From: Tremella fuciformis | Taxonomy: Eukaryota > Basidiomycota > Tremellomycetes > Tremellales > Tremellaceae | Direction of reading: 5' to 3' | NCBI GenBank assembly: GCA_032768795.1 | Contig: CP136491.1 | Location: forward strand, 2,294,001-2,358,000 | Length of the DNA: 64,000 nt | Part shown: positions 1-10,587 of the stretch, in pieces | Layout: each line of letters starts with the position of its first letter | How positions within the stretch are numbered: the first letter of the stretch is position 1 | Program-made: the position numbers and the translations under genes | The notes under the pieces: generated by a model | Seen by the model: the letters and a program-made list of their open reading frames with translations, nothing else | The model's database searches: none | Told to the model about the DNA's origin: nothing

Positions 1-2215
1 CCCGGTATGCGGGTGGCATCTTCTGGACGAGTGATCTCCCATACAACCGACTCGGAGATTGATCCGTCCTTGAATCGTCTCAACTCAGCCTTCTCGCCCC
101 ACAATTCGCGAAAGATCTTGCAACCAGCCTCGTCTGACGAGGCTGGACCAATGTCAATGAGTCGAGTGGCATGCGAGGCGTTGAGCAAGACACCGACTTC
201 TAGCACTGCCTCGTTGATGGGCGACACGTGCACAAGGTGCGCGCGGTTTGACAAGCCCCGACGAAGGACGTCGGCGGCACCATGGGCGAGAAGATCTGCT
301 CGTCCAGGCAAGGCAATGCGCTGAGGTAGGGACCCGGAGAAGGCAGACAGAGAAATGTCGACGCTGCCACTTCAGCTAAGACTTCGAGCGGGGCTGTCGG
401 CTTACCGGACAAGCTCGTCCCAGGCTGCCAGGCCTAATGTGCGGTCCCGAAGGAAGACCTCTGGGAAGAGGTCGCGGCCCTCTTCGAGCATCGCAAGACT
501 CTCCCGAGCGTGGTGCCGCAGAAGCTCAACGTCGCCCTCTTCCCATCCCGCGAGAACGTTGACCGTACCGCTGAAGTCTACCAGGACGTGACCGAAAGAG
601 TTCAAAAAGTCGCGAGGGGGTATTTGCGGTTCTTCCGTATTTGCCATCAACACCGGCGACTTTCGAAAGTCGGTCTCAGCTTGCCATCAGCATGGCTTCC
701 CGACGCAGATCGACGCACCAAAAAACTCCCACGACGCCCTGAGGGCTTCCCAAACGTTCAAACCCTTTCCCAATCCTCGGCTCTTGCGCATTCTCCCCCT
801 CGAGCCACTGTTACCACCGATCTCTCCCCCGTTGACAATCCAACCGAGAATCATTTGGGCAAACCACCCGCTCCCACCGCGCTCTCTTCTGATGCCGCGC
901 CGTCTTGCCCAGATTCTCCAAGAAGCTAGGAAACGCTCTACGAGGTTGTCCGGCAGAGACTGCGTTAAGCGGTGTAGATGTAACAAGTTGGCCTTGTGTG
1001 ACGAGTCGTGAGCGAGCGAAGAGGCATAAAGTGGTGTCGGAGAGTCGTCCAGGCTCGCATGTCGCAGCAGGGATCTTGCGGGGGACAATCCTGATGGGAG
1101 AAAGAGGCCTGCAGGGATGCCTACATGTATGATGATTTCGGTCGCATGTCTCAATCCTTGGGCTAGGAGTAAGCTCCAGCTGTGCTAAGATCCAAGACGT
1201 ACCCTTGCCCACCGAGAGTTGCACGACTGGCCGTCGTCGATCGCCATGCGGATATGCCCAAGCGACTTCTGCGCCCTGGAGGTTTGCAGTCTGCTCAGAC
1301 AAGGCCTTGGCGACGACAGCGAGGTAATGCGCCCTCTTGTGGAAGTACCGATAATCCAGACGGTCTTTAGGCGTGAACAGTGACTGCTGCTTAGACCCTC
1401 CCTGTCGTCGTCCGTGAAGAGGACGTACCTCGGGCATGATCAACACCAGATCCACACTCCCACTCTCCCCTTTGGCACGCTTATAACTCCCAGCCACGCT
1501 CCACGTACCTCCGACCATTATCTCAGCTGGCTTCTCCCACCCTAATTTCCACTTCACGTTGTCGCCCAATCCAAACTCGTCGGGCGCCACGAGGGGGGCG
1601 CGCATTTTGCCGAGTCGTTTTAGTGCTTCCTTGGGCGATACGGGCGGTAGGCTGGGCAGATGGGCGATCATGTCGTGTACACCAGACAGAAGAGACTTTA
1701 GGGCGGGCTGCTGTGGGACGATGGTGGATGACAGCAGTGCTGACAAGCTGAGTTGGAACGAGGTCGAGGATGAGGATGAGGAGGAAGGCAGAATCATGGT
1801 GGGCTGCGATGGGGGCGGCTTGAGCGGCGCGTACAGGCCCGTCTTGGGTCTGGACGGCCCAGCCTGCGGCTGATTCTCTTTCACTCCTTCATTTTCCCTC
1901 TGCGCAATTTGGTCGTCGTCTGGGACCTCGTTTTCCATATCTGATGAGGCTGGAGAGTCTTGGGGGTCTATCATCGGATCGATCGTTTCCCCATATTCGT
2001 CTGAACCGTCCAAGTCTCCTTGATCCGTTTCGGAATCAATGAACCCATCGAGGTCGTCAGCAGCAAGGGGAGGGGATAGTCGAGCCGCCTTGATCTGCAG
2101 CTCAGCTGATGCCCCATCGTAGTCAGGCTTGTCTGACCTTCTTATCGACGTCTCGCCCTATAGACACCTTTCGCTTGGTTACGGACATGCTTCCTGCCGT
2201 CTCAAGAAAGGTCAT
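1..2215 (-). CDS. UTP22: U3 snoRNP protein Utp22 (Nrap/NOL6 family), 5' part
   Basis: Utp22 is a nucleolar component of the SSU processome (UTP-C complex) needed for early 18S rRNA processing. The N-terminal exon (MSVTKRKVS..., ATG at 2188, or the upstream in-frame ATG at 2215) is followed by a 37-nt intron (2101-2137) and a long exon with an acidic leader. Nrap-type blocks then follow in order: GTWSVAGSYKR, a LDYRYFHKRAHYLAVVAKAL block near 1300, an intron at about 1163-1202, a block ending in a WIWARRR/GGSGWFAQMILGW region near 800-900, SFGHVLVDFSGTVNVLAGW near 560, and near the left edge a WGEKAELRRFKDGSISESVVW match. The family runs to about 1000-1200 residues, so the C-terminal half lies off the window. 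The gene is divergent from the small membrane-protein gene at 2366. Family assignment is confident; exact splice sites in the 3' half are not resolved. Confidence 0.88.
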
Positions 2216-2365
2216 CGTTGAGAACACTCGAAGATCAGAGAGGATCCTTGGAAATTTGCCAAAAGGCGGAGCCCCGCGGCCATGGCAAAGTGTCCGAATC
2301 TCATTCTCGTTCATCCCTCGTCCATCTTCTCTCTCCTCTTCCCTCGCATACACAATACAGCGACG

Positions 2366-3167
2366 ATGCGCTTCCTCAATGCCGACGCGGGACCTTCTCG
2401 GTTCATCTCACAAGCAGAGCTTCCTGTGCTACCAGAACGTGTAGCAGTTGCTCACCTCGATCACTCCAACCAGACCAAACGCCGGCCGATACCCAAAGTA
2501 GCCGTGTACGTTTCTGGCGCGGCTGTGAGTCTTCCTTGTTCCGACAAGTTTGGCTTGTATCGTTGAGACAAGTTTGCAATCACGGTCGGACTGACGCTGC
2601 TCGTGCTTCCGTATGCGAGGCAGGCGTCCAAGCTGGCCAGGCCACCCAAGGAGACATTCCACACCAACCGATACCTAATTGAACGGCGACACCCTTCGTC
2701 CGACCGTGAACATCATCTTGGTAGCAGAGCAATCTCTACAGATCTACTCTCCAAGCAGTTTAATGCACGAGAAGAAACGGCTCTCTTCGGCTCGCCACTG
2801 TCTGCCGGTACAGCACCTCCTTCCAGAGACGGAGAGACCGAGGGGGTCAGCCCTTTGCTCGGATTTCAGGCTCTCGGAATAGCCACCACCCTTGTGGGGA
2901 GTATGGCCGCTCTCGGCGCATGGGGCGTGGCGTGGGCGCTGGGGGTTAGAGATGTGAGCTGAACGCACGCATCACGCATCTCGTCTGAATTGAGCTGATG
3001 GGTAGATGGAGGGATTCTCTGCGGCTATGCGAGATGGGCTGGCCAGTCGGATGCCGTCGCTGGTGGATAAAGTGAATCGACCCTCCGGGGATACGGTGAC
3101 GGACAACTGGATCGAGGGCGCTGCGGCTGCTCTCACAGAGACAGAGACGGAGCAGCTTCCGAGCTGA
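2366..3167 (+). CDS. Small membrane protein, TMEM242-like
   Basis: Three exons (2366-2524, 2624-2953, 3006-3167) join in phase 0 with GTGAGT/GTGAGC donors and CAG/TAG acceptors, giving 216 residues. The N-terminal half is polar. Near the end of exon 2 lies a hydrophobic stretch (GFQALGIATTLVGSMAALG, continuing to about 28 residues), directly followed by ALGVRDMEGFSAAMR. This hydrophobic segment plus LGV-(K/R)-(D/N) and an amphipathic tail recalls the C-terminus of TMEM242-type proteins, which are known in animals as mitochondrial complex I/ATP synthase assembly factors. That match is made by eye and is tentative. An in-frame ATG also exists at 2282; 2366 is preferred because the residues between look like translated leader. 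The 5' end is about 150 bp from UTP22, so the two probably share a promoter. Confidence 0.6.
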
Positions 3168-3373
3168 ATCTCAATGAAGGGAGTGGATCATTTGCCGCAT
3201 GGGATTGATACCATTGCATTCGGATACCAGAGTGAGTATATCGGTACATGTTTCAAACACGTGACTTGGAAACGGGTCGTCTTGTCTCAACGGCTTCAAA
3301 TGCCCCTGTTCTTCCACGCCTCATCGATGCCCTTACGTCTGCTGATCAGACCACAATCTGAGATTGACCAGAC

Positions 3374-4432
3374 TCACCCAAACTCTGATTTTGGCTGTGG
3401 ATTCCTCTCCTTCAACCCGCCCGACAGGGCCTGCTGCCTGAGGGTCTCATTAGGCGGGTCCACGGCGGTGCTCGAATGCGGCATGTCAGAGGAAGGGATC
3501 ATGTCCTCTTCAGCAGGCGGCGCCGCCTCTTTGCTGTACGCCGAGTCAAGCTGCGGCGGCAAGGCCTCCTGAGGAACGTTCTGAGATCAGCACCTCTCGG
3601 TACCTCTGGGGATCCACCCACATAGCCCGAGGTCGTCTTGGGCTCGCTGTCCATGGCCTGCGCGTACCCGCCAGACTGCTTGGTAGGCATGGCCGACCTA
3701 GCAGAGCTATGCAGCCGTCTCTTGGAGCCGTCCGAGCGCTTGACTGCGTTGCCCTCTTTCTTCTGCTGCGAGGGGAGGTGCGGGTCGCTCGCGGCGTTCC
3801 CGGCCCCGTTGTCCGCCTCGTCCGCGCCTTTGTGTTTGAGGTGCTCGTTCTGCTCTCCACGCAGATTCTCCGTCGGCTGAGCATTCCCCTCGACTCTCCC
3901 GTCGGGAATGCTGCCGGGCGAGGTGGGCCACATCACGCTTGCAGATGTGTGCAGGCCGCGCTGGCATGAGCGACACACGCTGTATCGCGTTTGACCGCGG
4001 AAGAAGACCCACCACCTTGTTGGCGATCGTCTCCGGGATGCTCTCCCCCGCCGCGCCCTCCTTGCCACCTTTGCGCGAGGCACCTCCGCGCTGTCCGCCA
4101 ACCTGGTCCTTCATGCTCCCCTCCCACCCCTTGCCCGGGCCGCGCCCCTCGGACCCGCGCTTGCTCTCTCCCCCCGACCCGCCCTGCCTGGCGGCATCAA
4201 ACGGCTGGTCCGCCCCGTGCCCCTTGCCGCTGCCAGAACGAGAGGAGGCCTTGGACTCGGCTGCAGCTGTGACCGAGGCCGACTGGACATCTTTGTTCTT
4301 GTGAGACGGGTCGGACGACTTGCGCGTGGCGTGTCCTTGCGAGGATGGCGTCGTGAGGGTCGGCAGGGAGGCGCAGAGTCCTCGGGAGAGGCGGTATGGG
4401 CGCGCGGGGGTCAGGCGCGCGAGGCGATACAT
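3374..4432 (-). CDS. Hydrophilic protein with mitochondrial-type N-terminus, unknown function
   Basis: Three exons (4013-4432, 3622-3960, 3374-3580) join cleanly in phase 0 across introns of 52 nt and 41 nt (GTGGGT donors; CCAG and CTCAG acceptors), giving 321 residues. The N-terminus (MYRLARLTPARPYRLSRGLC) is rich in Arg, Leu and Ser with no acidic residue, as expected of a mitochondrial presequence. The rest is strongly hydrophilic and Gly/Ser/Lys-rich, with conserved-looking pieces such as QPFDAARQGG, SMKDQVGGQ, IPDGRVEGNAQPTENLRG and EQNEHLKHKGADEADNGAGN. I see no enzyme motif and no membrane segment. Fungal proteins with this kind of layout are usually labelled conserved hypothetical. 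It is divergent from the F-box-like gene at 4634, with about 200 bp between the two starts. Confidence 0.6.
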
Positions 4433-4633
4433 CTCTCCTTGCTGTTGCTGCGGCTAATGCTAGGATACGAGAACAAGTGGTAAGAGTACTCGCGCAGATG
4501 GCGATCTCGAGTTGAACGTCGCCGAGGGGCCTCTTGACGTCATGACCATCACCACGCCACGTGACGCGAATCCACACCGGTCCACGAGCATGCCGAGGAA
4601 GCGATGCATGGCCACCTTGACGACTTGGTAGCA

Positions 4634-5582
4634 ATGGATATAAGTGAGCTGCTCTCCGCGCGCGTACCGTCCGTGCCAGCCACGCTGACGCGCAGACACG
4701 GACGCCCCGCCGCCGTACTCGCCGATCATCCCGGGGACTGCTCACACGCCCCAGCGACAACCGACGCTCCCCACTCTCCCGCTACACATCCTGCACCTCG
4801 TCCTCTCGTACGTTCTCGACCCCCTGGCCACGCCCAGCAGATGGTACACCTCCATCGAGGAGGAGCTCCCTCGCAGGCGCTACGCGCTGTTCCGCGGGGT
4901 GCGCCCCGTGTGCCGGCCGCTGAGGCGGGTGGCGATGGCCATCCTGCGGCAGCACTACCTGCCAGCATACACCCGGGGCTTGAGCATCGGGTGCACCGCG
5001 GACCCGATGTCGCCTCTCCCGCTCGCCGCGCACTCAACTGATCCTGGCTCCTCGAACGGCGGGGCGACCGAGAAAGGGCCGTCTCTATTGAGGGCGGAGA
5101 CGCAGGCGCAGACGGACGGGGACCGCCGCGAGACACGCGTCCTCGACCGGTTCATCGCCATCCGCCTCGGTCTCGAGCTGCGCGCGGCAGAGTCGGCCCT
5201 GACAGAGGACGACTCGCCCGACTCGCTCCGCGACTTGTTCACGCGCGTCCAGCCGGCCGCCCGGGTCGAAGATCTCCTCTGCGCCCTCCCGCCTGAACTC
5301 GTCAATGTGCAGCGGTCGATGGGCCCCGTGAGCAGACATGGGCTGCCTCTCCCGTGGGACCACGCCGGCGTTGTTCTTACGCCGGGGTGGTGTCAGCTAT
5401 ACATCGCCCCCCTGCCTTTGACCGCCAACGGCGGGGCCCATCCAGGGGAGAGACGAGGGCGAGAGGTCGTGTTGGAGGTGAGAAGAGGTCGGTCGTGCGA
5501 AGAGACAGCTGCCAACGTTGCTGCTGGACTGGGCGCCATGTGTTGGGGCGAGGTGCGCTGGGGAGATCGTTGGATCGGTTAG
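4634..5582 (+). CDS. Conserved hypothetical protein with F-box-like N-terminus
   Basis: A tiny first exon (4634-4643, MDI plus one base) is followed by a 52-nt intron (4644-4695; GTGAGC, GCTGAC branch, GCGCAG) and one long exon to a stop at 5582, giving about 298 residues. After PPPYSPIIPG comes LPTLPLHILHLVLSYVLDPL, which looks like the first helix of an F-box (L-P-x-x-I-L-x-x-V-L-x-Y). It is followed by a Trp/Arg-rich region (SRWYTSIEEELPRRRYALFR). The C-terminal half has no motif that I know. If the F-box reading is right, the protein would be a substrate adaptor of an SCF ubiquitin ligase, but one helix is weak evidence. The 3' end is convergent with the membrane-protein gene ending at 5754. 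Confidence 0.6.
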
Positions 5583-5753
5583 GGCTGTACCAGCATATCG
5601 TTGTCTCTCGAGTGATCGTTGATTGTATTGAGACACAAATACATGTACACGCATGGACTAAGGAATTCTGGTGTCTACACTCTCATTCTCATTATACACA
5701 GCTCAAGTGAGCGGGTGAGAGGTAGGACAAGGGGACAAGCCGCGAAGGCCGGT

Positions 5754-7242
5754 TCATAAAAAGGTGAAGCGTCCGCTCGACACCATGGTCACCTTCTTCT
5801 CCGGCTCCAGCTGCATCGTCATCCCCAGCTCCTCTTCACCCGCATTCGGCGCCTTCTCTGAGTCGTCGGTCGGAATGACATCCTCGACCTTGGGCGCAGC
5901 AGGCACCCAAGTCTCCTTGTACGCCCACCACTCGGCCAGCTCGCCACGCCGCCACGCCGCCAGCGCGGTTCCTGCACATACAACGGGCACCGTGATGACG
6001 ATACCGTTCATCACGCCCAAGGTCTCGGCAAGGAATTTGGGGAGCAGCGACACGGCAAGCTCGCACGTCGCGAGCAAAATGAGCGAGGTGGTGAATAGCG
6101 GAGCGCGCGAGCCCACAGGTTCCGAGGTCGGCACTTCAACAGAGGTGCGCGAGCCGCCAAGACCAGGCTCATGGCGATGGTCAAAGCGCAGGTTGAGGGC
6201 AATCTGTGAGTCAGCTCCATTCTCGGTGAGAGACGGATGAAGCTCACCAAGAGAGAGGGCATCATGAACCCCCAAACATCATTCATGAGCAACATGATGC
6301 GCAACAGCCAGTCGCTCGGGGTGGCCATGTCCGACTTGTCATCCTTATTGGTTGCAGGCTCGGAGGGGGTCTCTGGCGACTTGGATTTGACCTTGTTGAC
6401 GATCTCGACGATAGCAATGACAATGGCGCACACGCCAACCAGCAGACCCTGCGGTTAGTCAAACTACACTTGCTCTGATGGCGCGACTCACCACATAGGC
6501 CATGATGCCACAAACGACCCACTTGGTGTGCAGATTGGGGTAGGTCATGTTGTGAAGCATCATCATGACCCACGCAGCGGACATCGTGCCGAGAACCCAG
6601 TAGTGACCTGTCATCGCGGCCGCATAGCAAGCGCCGGTCATTGCGGCAGCCAGAGCAATACGGACGGGGTTGCGCGAGACAAGCCCGTCTTCTGGGGTGT
6701 GGATTTGGCGTTTCGAAGTGAGGTATGGACCGTTGGGATCGGGGCGTGTGTAAGACAATTCGACGGGACGTGGGAAGGCGACTTCGAGGGCCTGTGAGTC
6801 AGCTACACCCATCCTCGGTCTCGGGCGCATCGATCGACACGTCGCAGTCGCAGGTAGGTCTTCGAATGAAGAGACTCACATTGTAAAAGACCAGCGTGAA
6901 GAGCAGCGCCTCAAGCGAGCCCCAGAACAGGTCCAATGCCAGCCTGGTCCCGTACTTTGGCAACAAATACGCCACCGCGAATTCCACCGACATGATGATA
7001 CTGAAGAACAATGTAAACGTTGCACATTTGTTCTTCTTCACGCGCTGCCATACCGAAGGCTTCTCCTCGCCCTTCTTGACAGGCGGAGCGGGCGGTGCTT
7101 CGGCCAAGTGAACGGGTGGGACCAGTGTCTGCACGGCTCTCCAGCGGGTGAGGAGGCGGCGAGAGGTGAGAGTCACTCCCGCCACGGTGAGGAAGCGAGA
7201 CACGACCGTGTCGAGGGGTACGTCGGCGAGAACGGTGGGCAT
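5754..7242 (-). CDS. Multi-pass membrane protein, paralog A
   Basis: Four exons (6880-7242, 6492-6791, 6248-6448, 5754-6203), all joined in phase 0, give 437 residues. About seven to eight hydrophobic segments are visible, among them CATFTLFFSIIMSVEFAVAY, IALAAAMTGACYAAAMTG, VGVCAIVIAIVEIV, LFTTSLILLATCELAVSLL and GIVITVPVVCAGTALAAW. A WWAYKE motif follows, then an acidic cytosolic tail. It is a clear paralog of the gene at 10588-12025: same exon count, same intron phases, and shared YLLPKYG...LDLxWG, ALEVxxPxPxExSY, VWGxxPxL, LNLR(F/Y)D and ITVP(I/V)VCA blocks. I do not recognise the family and no transporter signature is evident. Its start lies only 176 bp from the end of an inserted Harbinger element, so its original promoter may have been separated from it. 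Confidence 0.75.
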
Positions 7243-7417
7243 AATGTCGATGTGATCGATGAGAGATGGATGGAAGAGAAAGATAGACAGAGAGAGAGAT
7301 AGACAGATCGAAGAAAGAGAGTGGGGCTGTGAAAGGGGGAGACGGAGTTCAGGGTTCAGAAACACGGACAATTTAAAGTTCAGTCACTCGCCCGATTTGC
7401 TACTCTACTCGAATACT

Positions 7418-7475
7418 AGTGGGTGTCAATTGCATTTTTCCGTTGTGTTTGGCTGGGAGGTGACAATTGACACCC
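7418..7475. repeat. Left terminal inverted repeat with subterminal hairpin
   Basis: Positions 7418-7433 are the left TIR. The 12-bp inner part GGGTGTCAATTG (7421-7432) recurs as its exact inverse CAATTGACACCC at 7464-7475, so the left end can fold into a hairpin with a 31-nt loop. The right end carries only the terminal copy. Subterminal repeats like this are often transposase or Myb-partner binding sites, which is an inference here. Confidence 0.85.
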
Positions 7476-7631
7476 CCAACGGGAAATTGCGAAGATGAGA
7501 ACCACGTGACATGCACGTGACCTCATTTTGCTCTGACGGATCGGTTTGTTGATCATCTACAGGCAAAAGTCCATGTTTGTCGCCTCATTACTCCAGCTAC
7601 ATCGCACCTGCAGCCTTGAGCCCTCGCAGAT

Positions 7632-8975
7632 ATGCCCAAGGTATCCCAAAGATTGATTCTGCTGAGAAAGATCGAAGCTTGCATCGCTCGATTGGTCGAA
7701 TTTCGACATCGGCCTTCCATCCGCAGACAACTCATCTATCTTTCGGCATATCGCCAGTATATCCTCGATAGACGATATATCGTCCGGTCTGACTACATGG
7801 CGGTCGTCCCTGTACATATGCCGCAGTCCTCAGCCGCCCTGCACATGTCCATGCGCGCTCTGGACCATCGACACGCCTTCAGAATGACTCCCAGGGAAAT
7901 GGACCGCCTTGTCGACATGTTTGGGGATCATGAGGTCTTTAGAAGCACCGGGACGCGTCCGCAAGCACCTCCAAGGATCCAGATAGGTCTTCTGGTCCAT
8001 CGGCTAGCTCATGGGCACTGCACAGCCACGATCGCACGGACATTTGGCCTATCAAGTGAGGATGATGAATCTCCCTTCCTGTCGTCTCGGCTGACGGTCT
8101 TAGGAGGTTCGGTACATCATTACACTGTTCGCGCATCGCTGGCTATCGCCTCAAGACTCTCACAATACGTCTCCTGGCCGGATATAGACCGTCGCGAGGT
8201 CATCAAAGAGCGAATTCTCGACGATCACGGGATCCCAGCCTGCCTGGGGTACATCGACGGTGTCAACATGAACCTTGACCGAGCACCATCGCAAGGTCCT
8301 GCTGCAGGGAGCTATCACGGCCGCAAGGAGCGCTATGGCTTCAACCTCTTGGCTGTCTGCGACCACCAGAAGCGCTTTACCTTCGTCCATTGGGGCTTCT
8401 CGGCCAGATCGTCCGACATGCGACTGCAGTCGGTCTGCGGGCTGAATGTCAGCCCGGAGCGGTTCTTCGCTCCTGGCGAGTTTGTCCTTGCCGACTCGGG
8501 GTTCAAATGCACAGCCAACATCATACCAATGTACAAACGCTCGGCAGGGCAGCTCGAACTGGTCGGGAGAAAGGTGAGCTCATAAGGTGTGTCCGGACTG
8601 CGGGCTAAATTATGGGCTTTCTTCAACACCAAGGCCTCTCCGGCCCGTGTGGCGATCGAACACGCCTTCGGCATACTCAAGGGCCGCTGGCAGCTCCTGC
8701 GGAACGCCAAACTGCGTCTCAAGAACGCCAGAGACGAGGCCCAGGCCTACGCGATGATCCAGGCTGCATTCGTCCTTCATAACCTCACCATATCAACATA
8801 CGATCAGTTCCTGACAGCTGCAGAGCTCCGGGACATGCGGGGGCAGCTCCCAATGCAGCCCACGCCTGCCGAAAGCCCGGACAAGTCATATGAAGACATC
8901 CGACCCGATCACCTCCGTCGAGAACGGCTGGTAGACGAGATGATGACGTATGACGCTGATGTGCATGCATTCTGA
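7632..8975 (+). CDS. HARBI1-like DDE transposase (DDE_Tnp_4), in-frame TAA
   Basis: This is the PIF/Harbinger nuclease-transposase. The DDE triad reads GYIDGVNM (Asp near codon 209), LADSGFKC (Asp near codon 288) and VAIEHAFGILKGRW (Glu near codon 343). The typical Y-x-GRKERYGFNLLAVCD stretch lies between the first two, and a weak N-terminal helix-turn-helix-like region (RIQIGLLVHRLAHG) lies upstream. The frame is open from 7632 to 8975 except for one TAA at 8583-8585, after LVGRKVSS; the frame resumes unchanged with GVSGLRAKLWAFFNTKASPAR. Either this is a nonsense mutation, or a 63-nt intron (8574-8636, GTGAGC...ACCAAG) removes it. The intron would also delete FFNTK, which aligns with a normally conserved FN-x-x-x-S-x-AR block, so the mutation reading is slightly favoured. 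Confidence 0.8.
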
Positions 8976-9025
8976 TTGATTCTAGGTTCCCCAGGCCGGG
9001 CGGCTGATCATTGATCGTGCTGCGC

Positions 9026-10313
9026 TCATTCGTCGGTGATCCCAAGCTCTATTCGGGCCTCTGACTTGCAATCATCCCAGCTCCGTGCGGGGTCTAGGTC
9101 TTGCAGGATCTTCGCAGCCTCAATGATTGCCTTGCCGACATGCGCCCGGACCTTGCGGGCTTGAATGACATTGGCCTCTTCAAGCTTGGCCAGCTTTGAC
9201 GTCCTGTATTCGTCATCGCGACGGAGCAGGTCAGCCCCGAAGTCGAACTCATGGGCGGGCGCTCGACGCTTTCCTGTCAAGTCTTAGCTACATGGGGGCC
9301 TCTTTGACGCCACGGGCTTACGATGATTGCGGTCAGAGATTGACGGCGTTGTGCTGGTTGCCTCTTGCGACCGAACAGATCCGCGACGCTCAGAAACCGT
9401 TGAGGCCGCCATGGACGGCGGTGGTGAGAATTCAAGCCCGTCAGGATCGATCTCACGCTCGCTAAGAGGCCAATCAAGCTCTGGCTGGCTCTCTGGTGCG
9501 ACCGATGATTGCTGCATTGCAGCCATGAGAGTTTCGACCACAGGGTTGACGAATGACCCGCTATCCGCTCGTAGGGCCGCATGACCGCCGTCTCGCTCTG
9601 AGAAGATGGGGTCTAGCTGGTCCCAATGCGGGCAGAACGACTTGATCGATCCTAGGCGTCCCATCAGCAATAAGCCAAGCTAGGGACGGGCTGACCGCTC
9701 TTACTCTCAACCCGTATCAGAGCATCATCGATTTCGGCCTGAGAACCACTCTCTTCAGCCCGGAGAAGGGCTGTGGCCCCGCCGCCGTTGCCTGTCGTGT
9801 GCTTGTAGTCTTGTGCCTTCTTCCAGCTCTCGAATAAGCTTCTTATCTGGCCTTTAGCGTCCATGGGGCTGAGAAAGGCTAGGTGGAAGGGTGTACGGCC
9901 GGACTGACCTTGAAGTTACATGACTCGGCATCCCTGGGCGTTGGGACGTCCCGGGATGCGAGCCAGTCTGCGCATAGCCTTGCTGCTTCCTTCTGCTTGG
10001 TTCCCATGAAGCCATTCCGCCATTTATCGATGTTTCTGGGTATAGCCATCCATTCCAAGAGTAGGTCGAGACTTGACGGCCTGCCATCCACCCCATCTCG
10101 TGCCCAGTCCGGCACCCGTCGCTTCTTAGCCTTTCCAACGCTCTGGGAGTCTTCTATGGGTCCTAGGGCACCCAGGACAATCGGTGTTTGGATGGGAGGA
10201 AGCGTATCCGTGGATTGAGAGGCTGCCGGGATCTTTAAGGTGATTCGAGGTCCGGATGGGACGGTTGAAGGGCCTGCGGAATTTCTCGCCGAGGGATCGC
10301 TCTGGGGCTGCAT
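9026..10313 (-). CDS. Harbinger partner protein with SANT/Myb-like domain
   Basis: Four exons (9909-10313, 9705-9846, 9322-9651, 9026-9273) join with consistent phases (introns of 62, 53 and 48 nt; GTCAGT/GTAAGA/GTAAGC donors), giving 374 residues with no disruption. After a Ser/Pro-rich leader comes a trihelix/SANT-like block: Trp in PDWARDG, then LDLLLEWMAIPRNIDKWRNG, TKQKEAARLCADWL, and VQIRSLFESWKKAQDY. The C-terminal part has SIKSFCPHWDQLDPIF, a Ser-rich linker, a basic RKRRAP, and a probable coiled coil. Fungal and plant Harbingers encode such a protein, which binds subterminal DNA and brings the transposase to the nucleus. It is transcribed toward the transposase gene. Intactness here contrasts with the stop codon in the transposase. 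Confidence 0.85.
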
Positions 10314-10511
10314 AGGAGCTATCGGTCGATGCGCCTGGATGAGTAGAAGTCGTTGAACGCGTCGGGCGCGTCGATTTCGAGCCTGGTGACAAGATTGTCA
10401 GAAGTAACAACTGCATTTTGGCGTTGTGAGAAGAAATTGTGAGATGTGACAATAATTACCGCATTCGGCAAGTCATTGTGACGAGTCACAATTCGTGCCT
10501 GAAAGGATGTG

Positions 10512-10530
10512 GCAATTGACACCCACTACT
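10512..10530. repeat. Right terminal inverted repeat and target-site duplication
   Basis: Positions 10512-10527 are the exact reverse complement of the left TIR (7418-7433). They are followed by ACT at 10528-10530, which matches ACT at 7415-7417 on the left side. No mismatch is seen in the 16 bp, so the insertion looks recent. Confidence 0.9.
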
Positions 10531-10587
10531 CGTAGTGTCTCGAGGGGGATGCATGCATGACTGCTCGTCACAGACAAGCCTGAAGCG

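Larger units (their letters stand above)
7418..10527. mobile_element. Harbinger/PIF-type DNA transposon, two-gene, 3110 bp
   Basis: The element has 16-bp perfect terminal inverted repeats (AGTGGGTGTCAATTGC at 7418-7433; its reverse complement at 10512-10527). They are flanked by a 3-bp direct repeat, ACT, at 7415-7417 and 10528-10530. Inside are two oppositely oriented genes: a HARBI1-like DDE transposase (+) and a SANT/Myb-like DNA-binding partner (-). That pairing is the standard PIF/Harbinger arrangement, in which both proteins are needed to move the element. The usual target of the superfamily is TWA; the ACT duplication here has the right length but is not TWA. The insertion lies precisely between two tandem paralogous membrane-protein genes, 60 bp after the stop of one and 176 bp before the ATG of the other. 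Confidence 0.9.
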
